64,000 nucleotides of DNA. Source: Oligoflexia bacterium. Its GTDB lineage: Bacteria > Bdellovibrionota > UBA1018. The number at the start of each line of letters is the position of its first letter. The first letter of the stretch is position 1. The DNA lies in contig CAITVN010000194.1 in the NCBI GenBank assembly GCA_903895855.1, positions 1 to 64,000 of the forward strand, read 5' to 3'. Shown piece by piece: positions 1 to 9,689 of the stretch. A program made the translations under genes and the position numbers. The notes beneath the pieces were generated by a model. The model saw only the letters and a program-made list of their open reading frames with translations. It did no database searches and had not been told where the DNA came from.

Positions 1-35
1 AGTATGTCGTATAGGGTAGATTGATCTTCTAGCAT

Positions 36-1202
36 CTAATAGAAATCAGTACGGCAATGTCCATGTCTCTTCAAGAGGTATTGTACGATTCTGTCAACAC
101 TTGAGACCAGGCGCGAGTTTGGAAATTCGGTAACCAGTGGGCGTTTTCGTCTCACAGCCTGCCAGACCGCAGAGTCGTAGTCGAGATAACCCACGTAATC
201 CATTTCTATTCCGAAATACTTTTTACAGACCGTTTTGACTGAAAACCCGATGTCAACGTCAGTCTGAGTTCTGGCTTGATTGAGAAGCAGTTTGGGTTTG
301 AACTTGTCGATTTCTTCTTTAAGCCGTAGGCCAGCCTCGGGGCTAGATTTGTTGACTTCACGAAAGAGATCGCTTGGGCTCTTGATTCCGAGGCCATTTT
401 TCGCGTCCATGGCCACTTCGATCAAGTTTCGAATAGGGCTTAAGTGTTTGGCTAAGCGAAGCCGTCGGAAATAGGCACTCTTAATGAAACGGTAGGCATT
501 TTCAATTGAAGTGGGTTCAGGCAGTAAGGTGATTAATCCGACGTCGGCGTACAGAAAGAAATCTAGCGTGTTAAAGGTGGTGCCTGCGCCGAGGTCAATG
601 ATGAGGTAATCGGCATCAATTTCTCTGAGCGACTCAAGCAACTTTACCTTTTGAGTAAATTTCAGGTTAGCCACATTCACAGAATCTTGAGCTCCGCTGA
701 TGATTTCAAGATTTTTGAGACCCGTAGGAGTGCTGCAGGCTTCTAGATTCGGAACTCGTTTTGCAAAAAAATCACTGAGCGTTTGTTTCGGCAGGTCGAC
801 ACCGAGAGTGGTGTGCAAATTCGCGCCACCCAAGTCGAGATCGATTGCGACGACTTTATGTCCGTTGCGTGCGAGCGTGATCGCAAGAGAAGAAGCGATC
901 AGACTTTTTCCGACGCCGCCTTTTCCTCCGCCGATTGCCCAAACTTGTTTTACCCTAGAATTTGCGGGTTGTTTGAGGTTTTCGAATGGATTTCTTGTGT
1001 CAGCATCTTCGCCGTTGTTGTCTTGTCTTGGCAGTTGAGAAGTGAACGGTGGAGGGTTTGCATTGAGTATCGACTCTTTGATGTCTCGAACATCGCGCAT
1101 GATTGCGGGGGGTTTTTCTGACATCGTCTCAACGGCTTCGAGTGTTTCGTCGCTGAGAGCGTCGTACAAATTGGGTAACTTTTGTTTGCCTATTCCATCC
1201 AT
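36..1202 (-). CDS. MinD/ParA-family (FlhG-like) P-loop ATPase
   Basis: A 388-residue soluble protein. An 80-residue, probably disordered N-terminus precedes a deviant Walker A motif GGGKGGVGKS (residues 91-100) with the signature second lysine of the MinD/ParA/FlhG class. The switch region DLDLGGANLHTTLG and the DLGAGT motif follow. Family members are ATP-dependent dimers that position flagella, division sites or chromosomes at the membrane or on DNA. The C-terminal part (YVGYLDYDSAVWQAVRRKRP) matches the tail typical of FlhG-like proteins better than that of chromosomal ParA. There is no parB, min or flagellar neighbour in the window, so the cargo cannot be named. The start ATG is preceded by an AAGG-type ribosome site. 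It is transcribed off the left edge, with the stop 36 bases from it. Confidence 0.85.
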   Translation of the reverse strand: MDGIGKQKLPNLYDALSDETLEAVETMSEKPPAIMRDVRDIKESILNANPPPFTSQLPRQDNNGEDADTRNPFENLKQPANSRVKQVWAIGGGKGGVGKSLIASSLAITLARNGHKVVAIDLDLGGANLHTTLGVDLPKQTLSDFFAKRVPNLEACSTPTGLKNLEIISGAQDSVNVANLKFTQKVKLLESLREIDADYLIIDLGAGTTFNTLDFFLYADVGLITLLPEPTSIENAYRFIKSAYFRRLRLAKHLSPIRNLIEVAMDAKNGLGIKSPSDLFREVNKSSPEAGLRLKEEIDKFKPKLLLNQARTQTDVDIGFSVKTVCKKYFGIEMDYVGYLDYDSAVWQAVRRKRPLVTEFPNSRLVSSVDRIVQYLLKRHGHCRTDFY

Positions 1203-1580
1203 GGACTGGCCTACCTTTTCTTTTCAGAGATCGAGAGTGACAGTACTCCCTAACTCTATGATTTATTTGTGTTCAACCGATGTCAACCTGCAATCTTTGC
1301 CCTGGGGGTAAGTGCGAAAAACACTTCGCAGTCAAAAACTCACCGCCGGTAAATTTTTTTGCACGCATTGCGTCATTAATCTTTCAATAACTCATTGCGT
1401 TGTTTTTGTTTTAATGGACCCAAATCTAAGTATTTGAATTCAGACGAGTAAAATAAAGTGAGTGGTGTCAAAAAGATCTTTTTGTAGAAAATGTTGTGAC
1501 GCATCGCGCGTGGCCCTGGGCTTGCTCTACATCTCGGTATACACGAATTTATTTACCTGAAGGGTAAGGGAGAGTTTTTG
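1203..1580. other. Divergent intergenic region with operator-like repeats
   Basis: About 380 bases separate the divergently transcribed ATPase and kinase-like genes. I see no coding frame with a credible start here. It holds two direct copies of CATTGCGT (1366-1373 and 1393-1400, 27 bases apart) and a perfect 16-base palindrome at 1469-1484. The spacing suggests a regulated divergent promoter region, but no confident -35/-10 pair was found. Confidence 0.5.
1469..1484. promoter_or_regulatory. Perfect 16-bp palindrome
   Basis: CAAAAAGATCTTTTTG reads the same on both strands. It lies about 100 bases before the downstream gene. It could be a dimeric repressor site or a small hairpin; no protein can be assigned. 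Confidence 0.4.
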
Positions 1581-2267
1581 ATGAGACGCTATTTTGACGC
1601 CACGGCCGGAACATTGTCTGCCGCGTTTCCTATCAGTAGGTTGCACCTTCGTAGTGATCTTCACGTTGCTCGAAAGGTTTGGCACCTTTTTGGTGGTGTT
1701 TTGATTTCTTCGATTTACTGGTTTGCGGGTTTAGATAGAGCGGGCGCTGTGACGGTCTTAGGAGTTTGTCTTGGCTGGAATTTGATTCTTGAAACGTTGA
1801 GACTTCGAAGTCCAACGTTCAACCAGAAATTCATGAGAGTGGCTGCGCCGATCATGAGAAGCAGTGAAATTGATCGGGTGAGTGCGGTACCTTATTACTT
1901 GGCTTCGGCGATTCTAGCGATTGCAATTTTTCCAAAAACTGTCGCAGTTTTGAGTATTCTTTTTCTTGCAGCAGGTGATCCGCTGGCTTCAACTTTTGGT
2001 ATCTTGTTCGGAAAATACGGCAAACGATTTTCAAATGGCAAATCACTCATTGGGACTCTTGCCGGTGTGGTGACTTGTTCATTGGTCACGCTGTTTGTTT
2101 TGCGTGGGCTTCAGGTTCCTTATCCGCAGGTTCTTTTTCTTTCTCTTGTGGGCGGCTTGGCTGGCGGCTTGGCTGAGCACCTTCCTTTAGAAGTTGATGA
2201 CAACTTCTCAATTCCTGTCGTTTCTGGCTTCATTCTCTGGTTGGCATTTATTGTCGCCGGGTTCTAA
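1581..2267 (+). CDS. Dolichol/phytol kinase-like integral membrane protein
   Basis: A polytopic membrane protein of about 228 residues. The segment GDPLASTFGILFGKYGKRF followed by KSLIGTLAG resembles the conserved cytosolic motif of the CTP-dependent lipid kinases (dolichol kinase, phytol kinase, yeast Dgk1) and of the related CDP-diacylglycerol synthases. Such enzymes phosphorylate a polyprenol, phytol or diacylglycerol at the membrane. Several hydrophobic segments surround the motif. I prefer the ATG at 1581 over the TTG one codon earlier, because AAGGGAGAG lies at normal distance. The gene stands alone, so the substrate is not indicated by context. Confidence 0.65.
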   Translation: MRRYFDATAGTLSAAFPISRLHLRSDLHVARKVWHLFGGVLISSIYWFAGLDRAGAVTVLGVCLGWNLILETLRLRSPTFNQKFMRVAAPIMRSSEIDRVSAVPYYLASAILAIAIFPKTVAVLSILFLAAGDPLASTFGILFGKYGKRFSNGKSLIGTLAGVVTCSLVTLFVLRGLQVPYPQVLFLSLVGGLAGGLAEHLPLEVDDNFSIPVVSGFILWLAFIVAGF

Positions 2268-2390
2268 TAATCAATAATTACAGTTAGTTAGGTTTTTACG
2301 TGCGAAAACGTCGCCTGAATTGTGCTCAGGGTGTCTAGCCTATTGTCAGGACGTCATGGGGTGTTCATAGTTAACATCTTGTAACATTGT

Positions 2391-2415
2391 AATTGTTTGA
2401 TTTTATTAAACAATT
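2391..2415. repeat. 8-bp inverted repeat over the -35 region
   Basis: The arms AATTGTTT and AAACAATT are separated by 9 bases. They overlap the -35 box and spacer of the promoter at 2397-2425, which is a typical place for a repressor operator. Confidence 0.4.
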
Positions 2416-2425
2416 TAGATATAAA
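2397..2425 (+). promoter_or_regulatory. Sigma-70 type promoter
   Basis: TTGATT (2397-2402) and TATAAA (2420-2425) are separated by exactly 17 bases. They sit about 50 bases upstream of the GTG start of the exported protein at 2473. Confidence 0.6.
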
Positions 2426-2472
2426 AAAGGCACGGGCTTTGCTCTCTTTATAGGGAGTAAAGGTGGGGGTTT

Positions 2473-3435
2473 GTGGGTTTAATTAGAGAAGATTCAATCA
2501 TCAATCTGTCGAAGTGGTTTTGGGCAATACCCACCGTTTTGCTTGCCTTCGGCCTCGTTGCCGAAAGTGAAGCCAGTGGCCCTGCGTATTTTAGTCGAAA
2601 ACCTGCGAGTTTTTCAGCTCTAGTTCGACAGTCTCAGACCCAAGAGACCCTACTTCAAAATCGTAGTTATGTCAGAGCCAGTGAGTTTAGTGATTTCTGG
2701 GGGCAAGTTGCTGATCCAGGGCTTTCTCAATCGCTTAGGTTGAGAGGTGAGCAGATTACTGGTCAGTATGAGTGGCGCAGAGAACACCACTTGTCTTCTC
2801 TCGATGACGACGTTCTGTATAACCAACGGGTCAATAAATTTTTCTATGAAGAAGTCTTTGGTGAGATTCAAAAGTATCAAATTGAAAAGAAAGCTGGCGA
2901 GCTCAGAAGAGCAACGCTGCATTTAGCGACCGAGACCGATGATTATGTTTTTAAGAAGGTGAGAGATCCCATCACGATGACGGTTGCAGTGATCGGCATT
3001 GCCACAGGTAAACCTCTGACGACGCGAGTGGGGCCCCTGGGTCTAATGACGACTCAAACGGCATTTACTCTCACCGACCCAGTCGTTAAATTTGGTTATG
3101 CTCGAGTGGGCATTGCGGGTAATCTCGTCGCCTCATCGTTTGAGTTTGACAACAAGGCAGTTGAGATTCGCGAACCGTCAAGAGCAAGGGCAGGCGATGA
3201 TGCTCACAAGCGTGAACGTTTCAAGCTGGGTGTGTCTCGCGACATCAATTTCTTAGGATTGGGTACGGGATTTCAGTACGGGTCTTCTAGCTCTATGATG
3301 ACTGCGAGTTTAACTCGAAGGTTAACGAGCACGATCGTCTGCCTCGTCGATTCGGCCCGAGCTATTTTTCCTGAAAGAGCTGATCCTGAGTCGCTTCAAA
3401 GTCGAGTGCAGCTTCAGTACTCGTATTCTTTCTAA
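2473..3435 (+). CDS. Exported protein of unknown function
   Basis: 320 residues starting at GTG, with a G-rich ribosome site (AAAGGTGGGGG) just upstream. A hydrophobic signal segment (WFWAIPTVLLAFGLVAESEASG) spans about residues 15-36. The middle is charged and helical. The C-terminal half is rich in alternating polar and hydrophobic residues and ends in LQYSYSF. A terminal phenylalanine after a beta-strand pattern is common in outer-membrane barrel proteins, so an outer-membrane location is possible. I recognise no family. It is convergent with mutS2, 23 bases away, with no obvious terminator between them. Confidence 0.75.
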   Translation: MGLIREDSIINLSKWFWAIPTVLLAFGLVAESEASGPAYFSRKPASFSALVRQSQTQETLLQNRSYVRASEFSDFWGQVADPGLSQSLRLRGEQITGQYEWRREHHLSSLDDDVLYNQRVNKFFYEEVFGEIQKYQIEKKAGELRRATLHLATETDDYVFKKVRDPITMTVAVIGIATGKPLTTRVGPLGLMTTQTAFTLTDPVVKFGYARVGIAGNLVASSFEFDNKAVEIREPSRARAGDDAHKRERFKLGVSRDINFLGLGTGFQYGSSSSMMTASLTRRLTSTIVCLVDSARAIFPERADPESLQSRVQLQYSYSF

Positions 3436-3458
3436 TCAAAAACGTCGGCGCATTGAGC

Positions 3459-5990
3459 CTAGTCCATATCAAATTCAACTAAAGTGGCACCCGTACCGCC
3501 TTCACCGGCACCGCCGTCTCGGGTTTCTTTGACGTAAGGAAGCTTTCGTAAAAGTTTTTTGCAGCCCTCTCGTAAGGCCCCTGATCCGAGGCCATGCACG
3601 ATGGTGACCGTCTTGTGAATGCCCGATCTGAAAGAGTGGTCGAGGTAGGTTTCGAGTTCGGTCATTGCCTCGTCGAAGCGTTTGCCCCTGAGGTCGAGCT
3701 TGGGGCTGGTGTTGGCCGAAAGATCAAATTGCACCGCTTGTTTTTTCTGGGTCTTCAACAGCTCTTCGCGGTTTTTTTGTTGAGACAGAAGGCTTCCTTC
3801 TTTTTGGCTGACGAGTTCGATCTCACTCATCGAAAGTGTGACCTGCATTTTGCCTAGGGCAACTTTCACCGAGTTGGGTTTTACTTCTAGAACTTCGCCG
3901 GTGTTTTTCCATTTAGGAATTCTGACAAAGTCGCCAAGCTTGATATTTGGGGCGGTAACCGCTTGAGGTGTTGACTGAGCCGTTTCGTTGGCGGGGGTTT
4001 TGGTTTTTTTCTCGGCGAGTAGCTCCATCAGATCGGGCGCTTCGTCTTTGGGGGCTTGTGATAGCCGTCGTTCAGTCGTGCTGATGATTTCATCGAGCTG
4101 AATGCGAGTGTCTTGAATGGCTTTATTGCCTTTTACTTGGTCGAGTCTTCTGAGTGTAGCGCGCACTTCGTCTTGCGCAAGTTCAAGGGTTTGTTTTAGG
4201 CGTGATTGAATTTTCTCAACCTGAGACTGAATCGATGTTTGGGTTTTTTCTAACCAGTCGTTCTTGATTTTCTCGGCCTCTTCTTTGAGTTCAATCGCTT
4301 TTTTCTCAACAATCACGGCTTCTGCCAATTTCGCTTCTAATGTGGCGATGGTTTGCTCGAAAGCGATGTGTTGAGCAGAGAGTAAAGACTTGGCTCTTTC
4401 GATGAGTCGAGTCGGAAGCCCGAGCCTTTCGGCCGTTTCGAGGGCTCTTGAGCGTCCGGGAACCCCAAGGATGAGGCGATAAGTGGGTAGCCTGGTCTTT
4501 TCGTCAAACGCCATGCTCGCATTGACGATTCTAGTATCAGAAATGGCCAAGCTTTTTAGAATCGGGTCGTGAGTGGTGGTGATGATGGCGGCATCAAGGT
4601 CGATCAGAGCTTCGATGAGAGCGCGCCCAAGTGCGGCCCCTTCTTCGGGGTCAGTTGCCGTGTTGAGCTCGTCAAGAAGTACCAGTGATTGGCGCTTTTG
4701 CGCTGACGAGGGTGCTTCTGTCGAATGGCGAGAGTTTTCGCTAGAGTTTGTTAAAGACTCTAAGATGGATTTGAAAGTCATGAGGTGGCCAGAGAAGCTC
4801 GATATATTGCTCTCGATCGATTGAGAGTCTCCAAGGTCTGAAAAAATGCTGTGATAAAAGGGCACAGTGGGGTTTTCAAACGCCGGAATTTGAAGCCCGG
4901 TGCGAGCACAAGCGGCAGCGATTCCGATGGTTTTAAGAAAAACGGTTTTGCCCCCAGTGTTAGGCCCAGAGATGAGTAATACTGATTTTGTGTCGTCGAG
5001 TTCGATCGAGTTTCGAATGATCTGATGAGACGGCAATGCCTTCCATAAAATGGGGTGGGCAGTACCTTTCAACTCAAGATTTCGCTGATCTGAGACGGCA
5101 ATCATTTTGCCACTGTAGACGCGTCCTACTCGGGCTTTTGCTTGAACGACGTCCCATCGAACCATTTCGTGAAAAGCGATTCGTATCTCAGCACTAAAAG
5201 GCGCAAGATCTTTCGAAAGGGCAGACAACACTCGAAAAACTTCTTGCTTGTACTCGTTTTCTTTTTGTCGAAGTTTGTGATTGAGAACCGTCACTTCTTT
5301 GGGTTCAAGAAAGACGGTTTGGCCGCTGGCTGACGAGTCTAGAATAAAACCATCAACCTCACCCTGGTGATTGGCTTTGACGGCAATCACATAACGGCCA
5401 TCTCGTTGATCAGAAATGGCGTCTTGGGTGTAACCGAGTGACGTGTACTGATTGACCAGTCGACTGAGAGTGGCTTCGATGTCTCTTTTGAGGTTTCTCA
5501 TTTCAACCGTCAACGCTGCGAGCTTTGGAGACGCTCTTTCAGAGATTTCTCCTGCAGCTGTCAAAACTGAATCTATTCTTCGTAACGGTAATGAGAGGTC
5601 TGGCAGAATGGAAAGTGATTTTTTGAAGAGATCAGCTTTGAGTTCATCGCGTGGAATCGAGTTCCAAGTGTCAACCGCGTTCAACCACGAACGAATGATG
5701 ACCAGATCGGCGAGGCCTAGAGTGACCGATTTAGTAAGTCCTGTTAGGGCGTCGCTGCAGTCTTCGAGGCCATTGAGGCAAGACCAAATGCCGTCTCGAT
5801 CGAGAAGAGAAGCGATTTCTTGGGTCTCGAGCTGTTTGAGTCTGGCTTGAGAAAGGGTTGGTGTCCAGGTTTCTGGGTTTTCGAGTTCAGAAATGGTTAC
5901 CCGACCAGGGAGGGTGAGTGCTTGAGATTGAACCCAATCGACTAAGGCGGGCCAATCAATTGATTTGAGGGCGGTGATCATCATCTTCAT
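3459..5990 (-). CDS. mutS2: MutS2 family ATPase/endonuclease
   Basis: 843 residues, slightly longer than the usual 780-790. The order is a MutS-like core and lever region, an ATPase with Walker A GPNTGGKTV and the DLGDSQSIE and LLDELNTATDPEEG motifs, a long coiled coil, and a C-terminal Smr nuclease domain with LDLRGKRFDEA and HGLGSGALREG. It lacks the N-terminal mismatch-binding domain of MutS1, as expected for MutS2. Known roles of the family are suppression of homologous recombination and, in some bacteria, rescue of collided ribosomes. A Pro/Thr/Lys-rich linker of about 25 residues precedes the KOW-like stretch before Smr and accounts for the extra length. The gene lies 24 bases behind the large exported protein and is probably co-transcribed with it. 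Confidence 0.95.
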   Translation of the reverse strand: MKMMITALKSIDWPALVDWVQSQALTLPGRVTISELENPETWTPTLSQARLKQLETQEIASLLDRDGIWSCLNGLEDCSDALTGLTKSVTLGLADLVIIRSWLNAVDTWNSIPRDELKADLFKKSLSILPDLSLPLRRIDSVLTAAGEISERASPKLAALTVEMRNLKRDIEATLSRLVNQYTSLGYTQDAISDQRDGRYVIAVKANHQGEVDGFILDSSASGQTVFLEPKEVTVLNHKLRQKENEYKQEVFRVLSALSKDLAPFSAEIRIAFHEMVRWDVVQAKARVGRVYSGKMIAVSDQRNLELKGTAHPILWKALPSHQIIRNSIELDDTKSVLLISGPNTGGKTVFLKTIGIAAACARTGLQIPAFENPTVPFYHSIFSDLGDSQSIESNISSFSGHLMTFKSILESLTNSSENSRHSTEAPSSAQKRQSLVLLDELNTATDPEEGAALGRALIEALIDLDAAIITTTHDPILKSLAISDTRIVNASMAFDEKTRLPTYRLILGVPGRSRALETAERLGLPTRLIERAKSLLSAQHIAFEQTIATLEAKLAEAVIVEKKAIELKEEAEKIKNDWLEKTQTSIQSQVEKIQSRLKQTLELAQDEVRATLRRLDQVKGNKAIQDTRIQLDEIISTTERRLSQAPKDEAPDLMELLAEKKTKTPANETAQSTPQAVTAPNIKLGDFVRIPKWKNTGEVLEVKPNSVKVALGKMQVTLSMSEIELVSQKEGSLLSQQKNREELLKTQKKQAVQFDLSANTSPKLDLRGKRFDEAMTELETYLDHSFRSGIHKTVTIVHGLGSGALREGCKKLLRKLPYVKETRDGGAGEGGTGATLVEFDMD

Positions 5991-6014
5991 CTGAGTCGTT
6001 ACCTAGGCTTAGGT

Positions 6015-8936
6015 TTATTCTTTTATCGAGGGTTGTGCAAGTTGAAGCAAAGGTATTTCTTTTGAATCCACCTTGTGTCGAACGAGCACGGTTTTAGGCT
6101 CGTTGAACTCATAATCTTGAATCTGAGAGCCTTCAGGGTCGTTAGCAAAATTGTACTGGTCGATTGGAATCGCCACACCCGATTCGTTCACGACACCACC
6201 GATGGTCGCGAGTTTGACCCAGCTCCATCCAGCAAAGAAGTTGTTCGCTGCGCGTGCTCGCTTCATGATCACGTTGAGGTTGTTGCCGCTGCCGATTGTG
6301 GGCTCAAGCACTTCTTGTTCGAGTTTTTTTATAAATCCGTAGCGGGTGTTGCTCGACAAAGCCATGAATACGCCACCGAAAGCCCCCCATTTCGCCGAAT
6401 CCATGAAAACATCGGCAAGTGAATGAGGGCCATTCGGATTATTGGGATTGCGGTAGTATTCAATCATGTTCTTGGTTGCGTGAGTGGTGAAATTCACCAT
6501 CACCCCGGTTGTAAATAGCGCCGGCATTCGCGCACTGAATGCACCAGCACGTTCGCCGAGTGAGAGGCCTCGCGCCGCCCAGTTTCGACTTGAGACAGTG
6601 ATTCCGCTTAAAACTATGTTGAGAAGCGCTGAGCTGGCTAGGTCAGCGGCCGCCGCATCTAATTGATGATTGAGGTCTTCTCCCCTGGCTTTGGTCTGTG
6701 AGTAGATTCCGATGACGAGGCCGGCTTCAACTTCGCGAGCGGCGGTATTGAGAAATTCTTGCCAAGCAGAAGGGTCGGCTTTGAATCTCGCGCCGAATTT
6801 TTTGAACAGTGAGCCAATCACCGGTGCCGATTCTATCTTTGTCAGCATCTCAACCGTTGTCATGTTCGGAAATCGTTGCCGAAGTTTGACCAATGCCTCA
6901 GAAAAAGAAACCGGAACTTCGAGAAGTTTGATACTTTTTGTCAGCATCGTTTCGAGAATTCGAATTTGAGTCGCTAGGTGAGAGCCCACTTCAAGGCGAT
7001 TTCTCAGGGCCTTCGTTGATTCAAGTAATGAGAGGTATCGAGTTTTTGTGGTTCTCAACACGAAACCCGAGGCTGTTTTAACGCTTCTGAAACTTAGAGA
7101 AATCGTCTTTAGAAAAGGAATGTCGAGGCCCAGCGACACAGCAGAAAAGAGAAATTGTTCAAAATCACTTTCTGCCATCTCAAGCGCTTCTTTCATTTGT
7201 TGATGATTTCCTGACTCAGTCGAACCTAAGAATTCTGCTTTTTCGTGGTTCGCTATGGGTCGCGAAAAAGCCCAGTAATCGTTTGAACTGCTGGCCACCA
7301 TCACTAGACTTGATGACACAAACCAAGTGCTGGCTCCGACCCCAAGAATGGCGCCTGACCCAAAGGTGGCAATCGTACCGATCACTCCGAGTCCGATTCC
7401 AGCGCCGATTGCGACCCGAGAACGTGTTTTTCTGGTGTCGCGATTTTTTGCGAGAATTTCGCCGATCTTAGTGTGTGCGTAGTTAAAATCTATGTAACCT
7501 TCGAGGTATTGGTACTCAGACCGGGCGATTTCCCAGAGTTTGTCTGAAGTGGCGAGGCCCAAGAGGGCGTTGTCTTCAGTTGCAGCGGTGTAGTGAATTT
7601 GCTCAGTGAGTTGCAGTAGTCTATCAGTGTTTTGCTGAAGTGTCTTTGCCAGGGCTAACTCGACCCAAGGCATGACGGCGTCAATGGCTTGTTTTTGCTT
7701 TTGAGGATCAGAGGCTATCGAATCGAGAACTCCTTGAATCGTATTTCGAAAGTGACCCGGAATCGCGGGTGCCTTGCCGTCGGTTGGAATGTGACCTTCC
7801 ATTGACGAATAGGTCATTTTGCGGTGAGGAAATCCTAAACTGGGGGTTTGCTCTAAAGCAAAATAGATCGAAGAGGCGAGAGAGCTGTCTGCGAATTTGG
7901 TTTCAGGATTCGAAGGAAGGCGATCAATCGGAACCGATAATAAATGAAACTGTTCGATGATCATTTCGTGGCTTGAACGGGCGATTTGGTAGAGCTCACC
8001 GGTGCCGCTAGATTCGACCCATTTTTTTTTCGCCGGCTCAAAGAACATCTCGCTTCCTGGGCAGATCACTCTGCCTTCGCCGAAAGAATTCCGTCGCATC
8101 TCATCGCAAAATCTGTCTTGATCGGGCTTCACGTAGCGAGCCTGAAAATCGGCGCTGATCGCTGGGTCTTCCCAATAGTCTTTTTCTAAGAACTCGGCTT
8201 CTTTTTCGTAGACTGTCGCGATGGCCGCTTGTTGAATGAGTTTCAGAGTTAAGTTTCTCAGTAGCGTGTTTGAGTTCAGCCCTTCAATTGGCGCTGATTC
8301 TTCGAGGGCGTGAATCCAATGAGATACCGGGCTAGCTGAATACTGAACGTCTTTGACTTTGATGGGTTTGGCTCTTTGGCCGTAGCGGTAAAGTGGTGAA
8401 TCCTGGTCTTCAGTTTCGGTTCGATTGGCCAGTCCGGTTTCGTAGAGATCAACGACACTTGACGGTGCCGGAAAAGCAAATTTTGAGGCTTCATGAGCAT
8501 CTCTGATTAAGCCGAAGCGGTGGCCGTAGGTGATCGCATTTTGACTAGATCCGAAAAAGAATTTGATGGCGAGTCGGGTTTGCAACAAATCGCGAACTTC
8601 GGCGTTTCTCAATACATACAGAGAGTTTGAGATGGGGTCGACGAGGGCTGTTTTCTTCGCCGCCATTTCATCAGGAGATTTCGAGCCATCTCCAACAACC
8701 CGGTGGTAGCGATCGATCGATCCTTCATAAGGAAGATTGGTGATGATTTCGAAGCCACCGTTACCTGAGGCTTCGGTTTCAGCAGCTAAGCCGTGGGTGG
8801 CGTTGATAAAAAACGAAATCAGCAGTGCGGCCACGGGCAATCGACTGAATAGGGAATGGGTACCTTTTGAGTTCTGTGGCGCGAGAAGTAGATGAGCGAG
8901 TGTTCTAGCTGACATTCCAACCGAAAATGAGAGCAA
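6015..8936 (-). CDS. Large exported protein of unknown function
   Basis: 973 residues. A signal segment (VAALLISFFINATHGLAAE) lies near residues 35-53. The first half is soluble and acidic. A glycine-rich hydrophobic pair of segments (GIGLGVIGTIATFGSGAILG and the stretch after it) begins near residue 510. Further helical hydrophobic stretches occur in the last third. I recognise no enzyme motif. The first possible start is TTG at 8936; the ATG at 8915 is equally plausible and leaves the signal peptide intact. It is probably the first gene of a two-gene unit with mutS2. The mix of an exported N-terminus and internal hydrophobic hairpins suggests envelope association; the function is unknown. 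Confidence 0.75.
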   Translation of the reverse strand: MLSFSVGMSARTLAHLLLAPQNSKGTHSLFSRLPVAALLISFFINATHGLAAETEASGNGGFEIITNLPYEGSIDRYHRVVGDGSKSPDEMAAKKTALVDPISNSLYVLRNAEVRDLLQTRLAIKFFFGSSQNAITYGHRFGLIRDAHEASKFAFPAPSSVVDLYETGLANRTETEDQDSPLYRYGQRAKPIKVKDVQYSASPVSHWIHALEESAPIEGLNSNTLLRNLTLKLIQQAAIATVYEKEAEFLEKDYWEDPAISADFQARYVKPDQDRFCDEMRRNSFGEGRVICPGSEMFFEPAKKKWVESSGTGELYQIARSSHEMIIEQFHLLSVPIDRLPSNPETKFADSSLASSIYFALEQTPSLGFPHRKMTYSSMEGHIPTDGKAPAIPGHFRNTIQGVLDSIASDPQKQKQAIDAVMPWVELALAKTLQQNTDRLLQLTEQIHYTAATEDNALLGLATSDKLWEIARSEYQYLEGYIDFNYAHTKIGEILAKNRDTRKTRSRVAIGAGIGLGVIGTIATFGSGAILGVGASTWFVSSSLVMVASSSNDYWAFSRPIANHEKAEFLGSTESGNHQQMKEALEMAESDFEQFLFSAVSLGLDIPFLKTISLSFRSVKTASGFVLRTTKTRYLSLLESTKALRNRLEVGSHLATQIRILETMLTKSIKLLEVPVSFSEALVKLRQRFPNMTTVEMLTKIESAPVIGSLFKKFGARFKADPSAWQEFLNTAAREVEAGLVIGIYSQTKARGEDLNHQLDAAAADLASSALLNIVLSGITVSSRNWAARGLSLGERAGAFSARMPALFTTGVMVNFTTHATKNMIEYYRNPNNPNGPHSLADVFMDSAKWGAFGGVFMALSSNTRYGFIKKLEQEVLEPTIGSGNNLNVIMKRARAANNFFAGWSWVKLATIGGVVNESGVAIPIDQYNFANDPEGSQIQDYEFNEPKTVLVRHKVDSKEIPLLQLAQPSIKE

Positions 8937-9071
8937 GGTTTGTGCCTAAGACTTGGGGGGCGTTGAAAACGTTAGCTGTCGATAAATTGGCGATTGGGTG
9001 TGAAAAAAAGGTCATGCCTCAAATTCCTACTGTCTAAGAAATCGACAGTCAGATAAACTATTTAACACTCG

Positions 9072-9689
9072 ATGAAATGCAATTTTGAGCCTGAAAAATC
9101 AACTAGTTTGGATGATCCTGGGCGACTAGAGCGATTTTTTACTGAATTCAATCGTCGGCATTTTCAGAGCTCCTTACCGATTCCGGTGCTGCGTTTTAAT
9201 ACCCGTTTGCGGTCGTGTGCTGGTCGATTTTTTCCCGGAATTCTCGGTGAAAATGAGAAAAATCTGATCTGGAATCTTTACACTTCGACCATTGAGTCAC
9301 GCGAGTTTCGAGCTTTGCCTAGAATTGAAATTGCGAATTACCTCATTGAACTCGATGAGTCGCCTCGGCTGATTCGCGATACGATTGGCCATGAGATGAT
9401 TCATTACTGGCTTTGGTATCAAAAAAAGCCGCACGGGCACACACCCGAGTTTTATGAAAAAATGAGAGAATTAGGGGTTCCTCGCTTCAATTCAGTGCCA
9501 AAAAACTCTGTCAATAGGGTCTGGTATGAATGCTTGGGGTGTCGTAGCCGAGTTTCGACATTAAGACGGTATTCGCACAAGGTGGCCTGCACCGAGTGCT
9601 GCCAGACTCACTCGAAAGGTGAGTTTGATGCGAGATTTGAGTTAGTTGAGGTGCTCGGTGAGCGAGCGGTAGAGGGTGAATTTGGGTGA
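9072..9689 (+). CDS. SprT-like zinc metalloprotease-fold protein
   Basis: 205 residues. The HExxH motif is GHEMIHYW (His107, Glu108, His111), followed by HGHTPEF, whose histidine is the likely third zinc ligand. Four cysteines at the C-terminus (YECLGCRSR ... VACTECC) form a zinc ribbon, so the layout is the full SprT/Spartan-like one. Eukaryotic Spartan digests DNA-protein crosslinks; the bacterial role is largely untested. There is no signal peptide, so it should be cytoplasmic. The stop codon sits at the outer foot of the nested inverted-repeat element that follows. Confidence 0.85.
   Translation: MKCNFEPEKSTSLDDPGRLERFFTEFNRRHFQSSLPIPVLRFNTRLRSCAGRFFPGILGENEKNLIWNLYTSTIESREFRALPRIEIANYLIELDESPRLIRDTIGHEMIHYWLWYQKKPHGHTPEFYEKMRELGVPRFNSVPKNSVNRVWYECLGCRSRVSTLRRYSHKVACTECCQTHSKGEFDARFELVEVLGERAVEGEFG

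Noticed and set aside
783..1121. Plus-strand frames over the MinD-like gene
   Set aside because: They are shadow frames. The minus-strand protein has clear family motifs.
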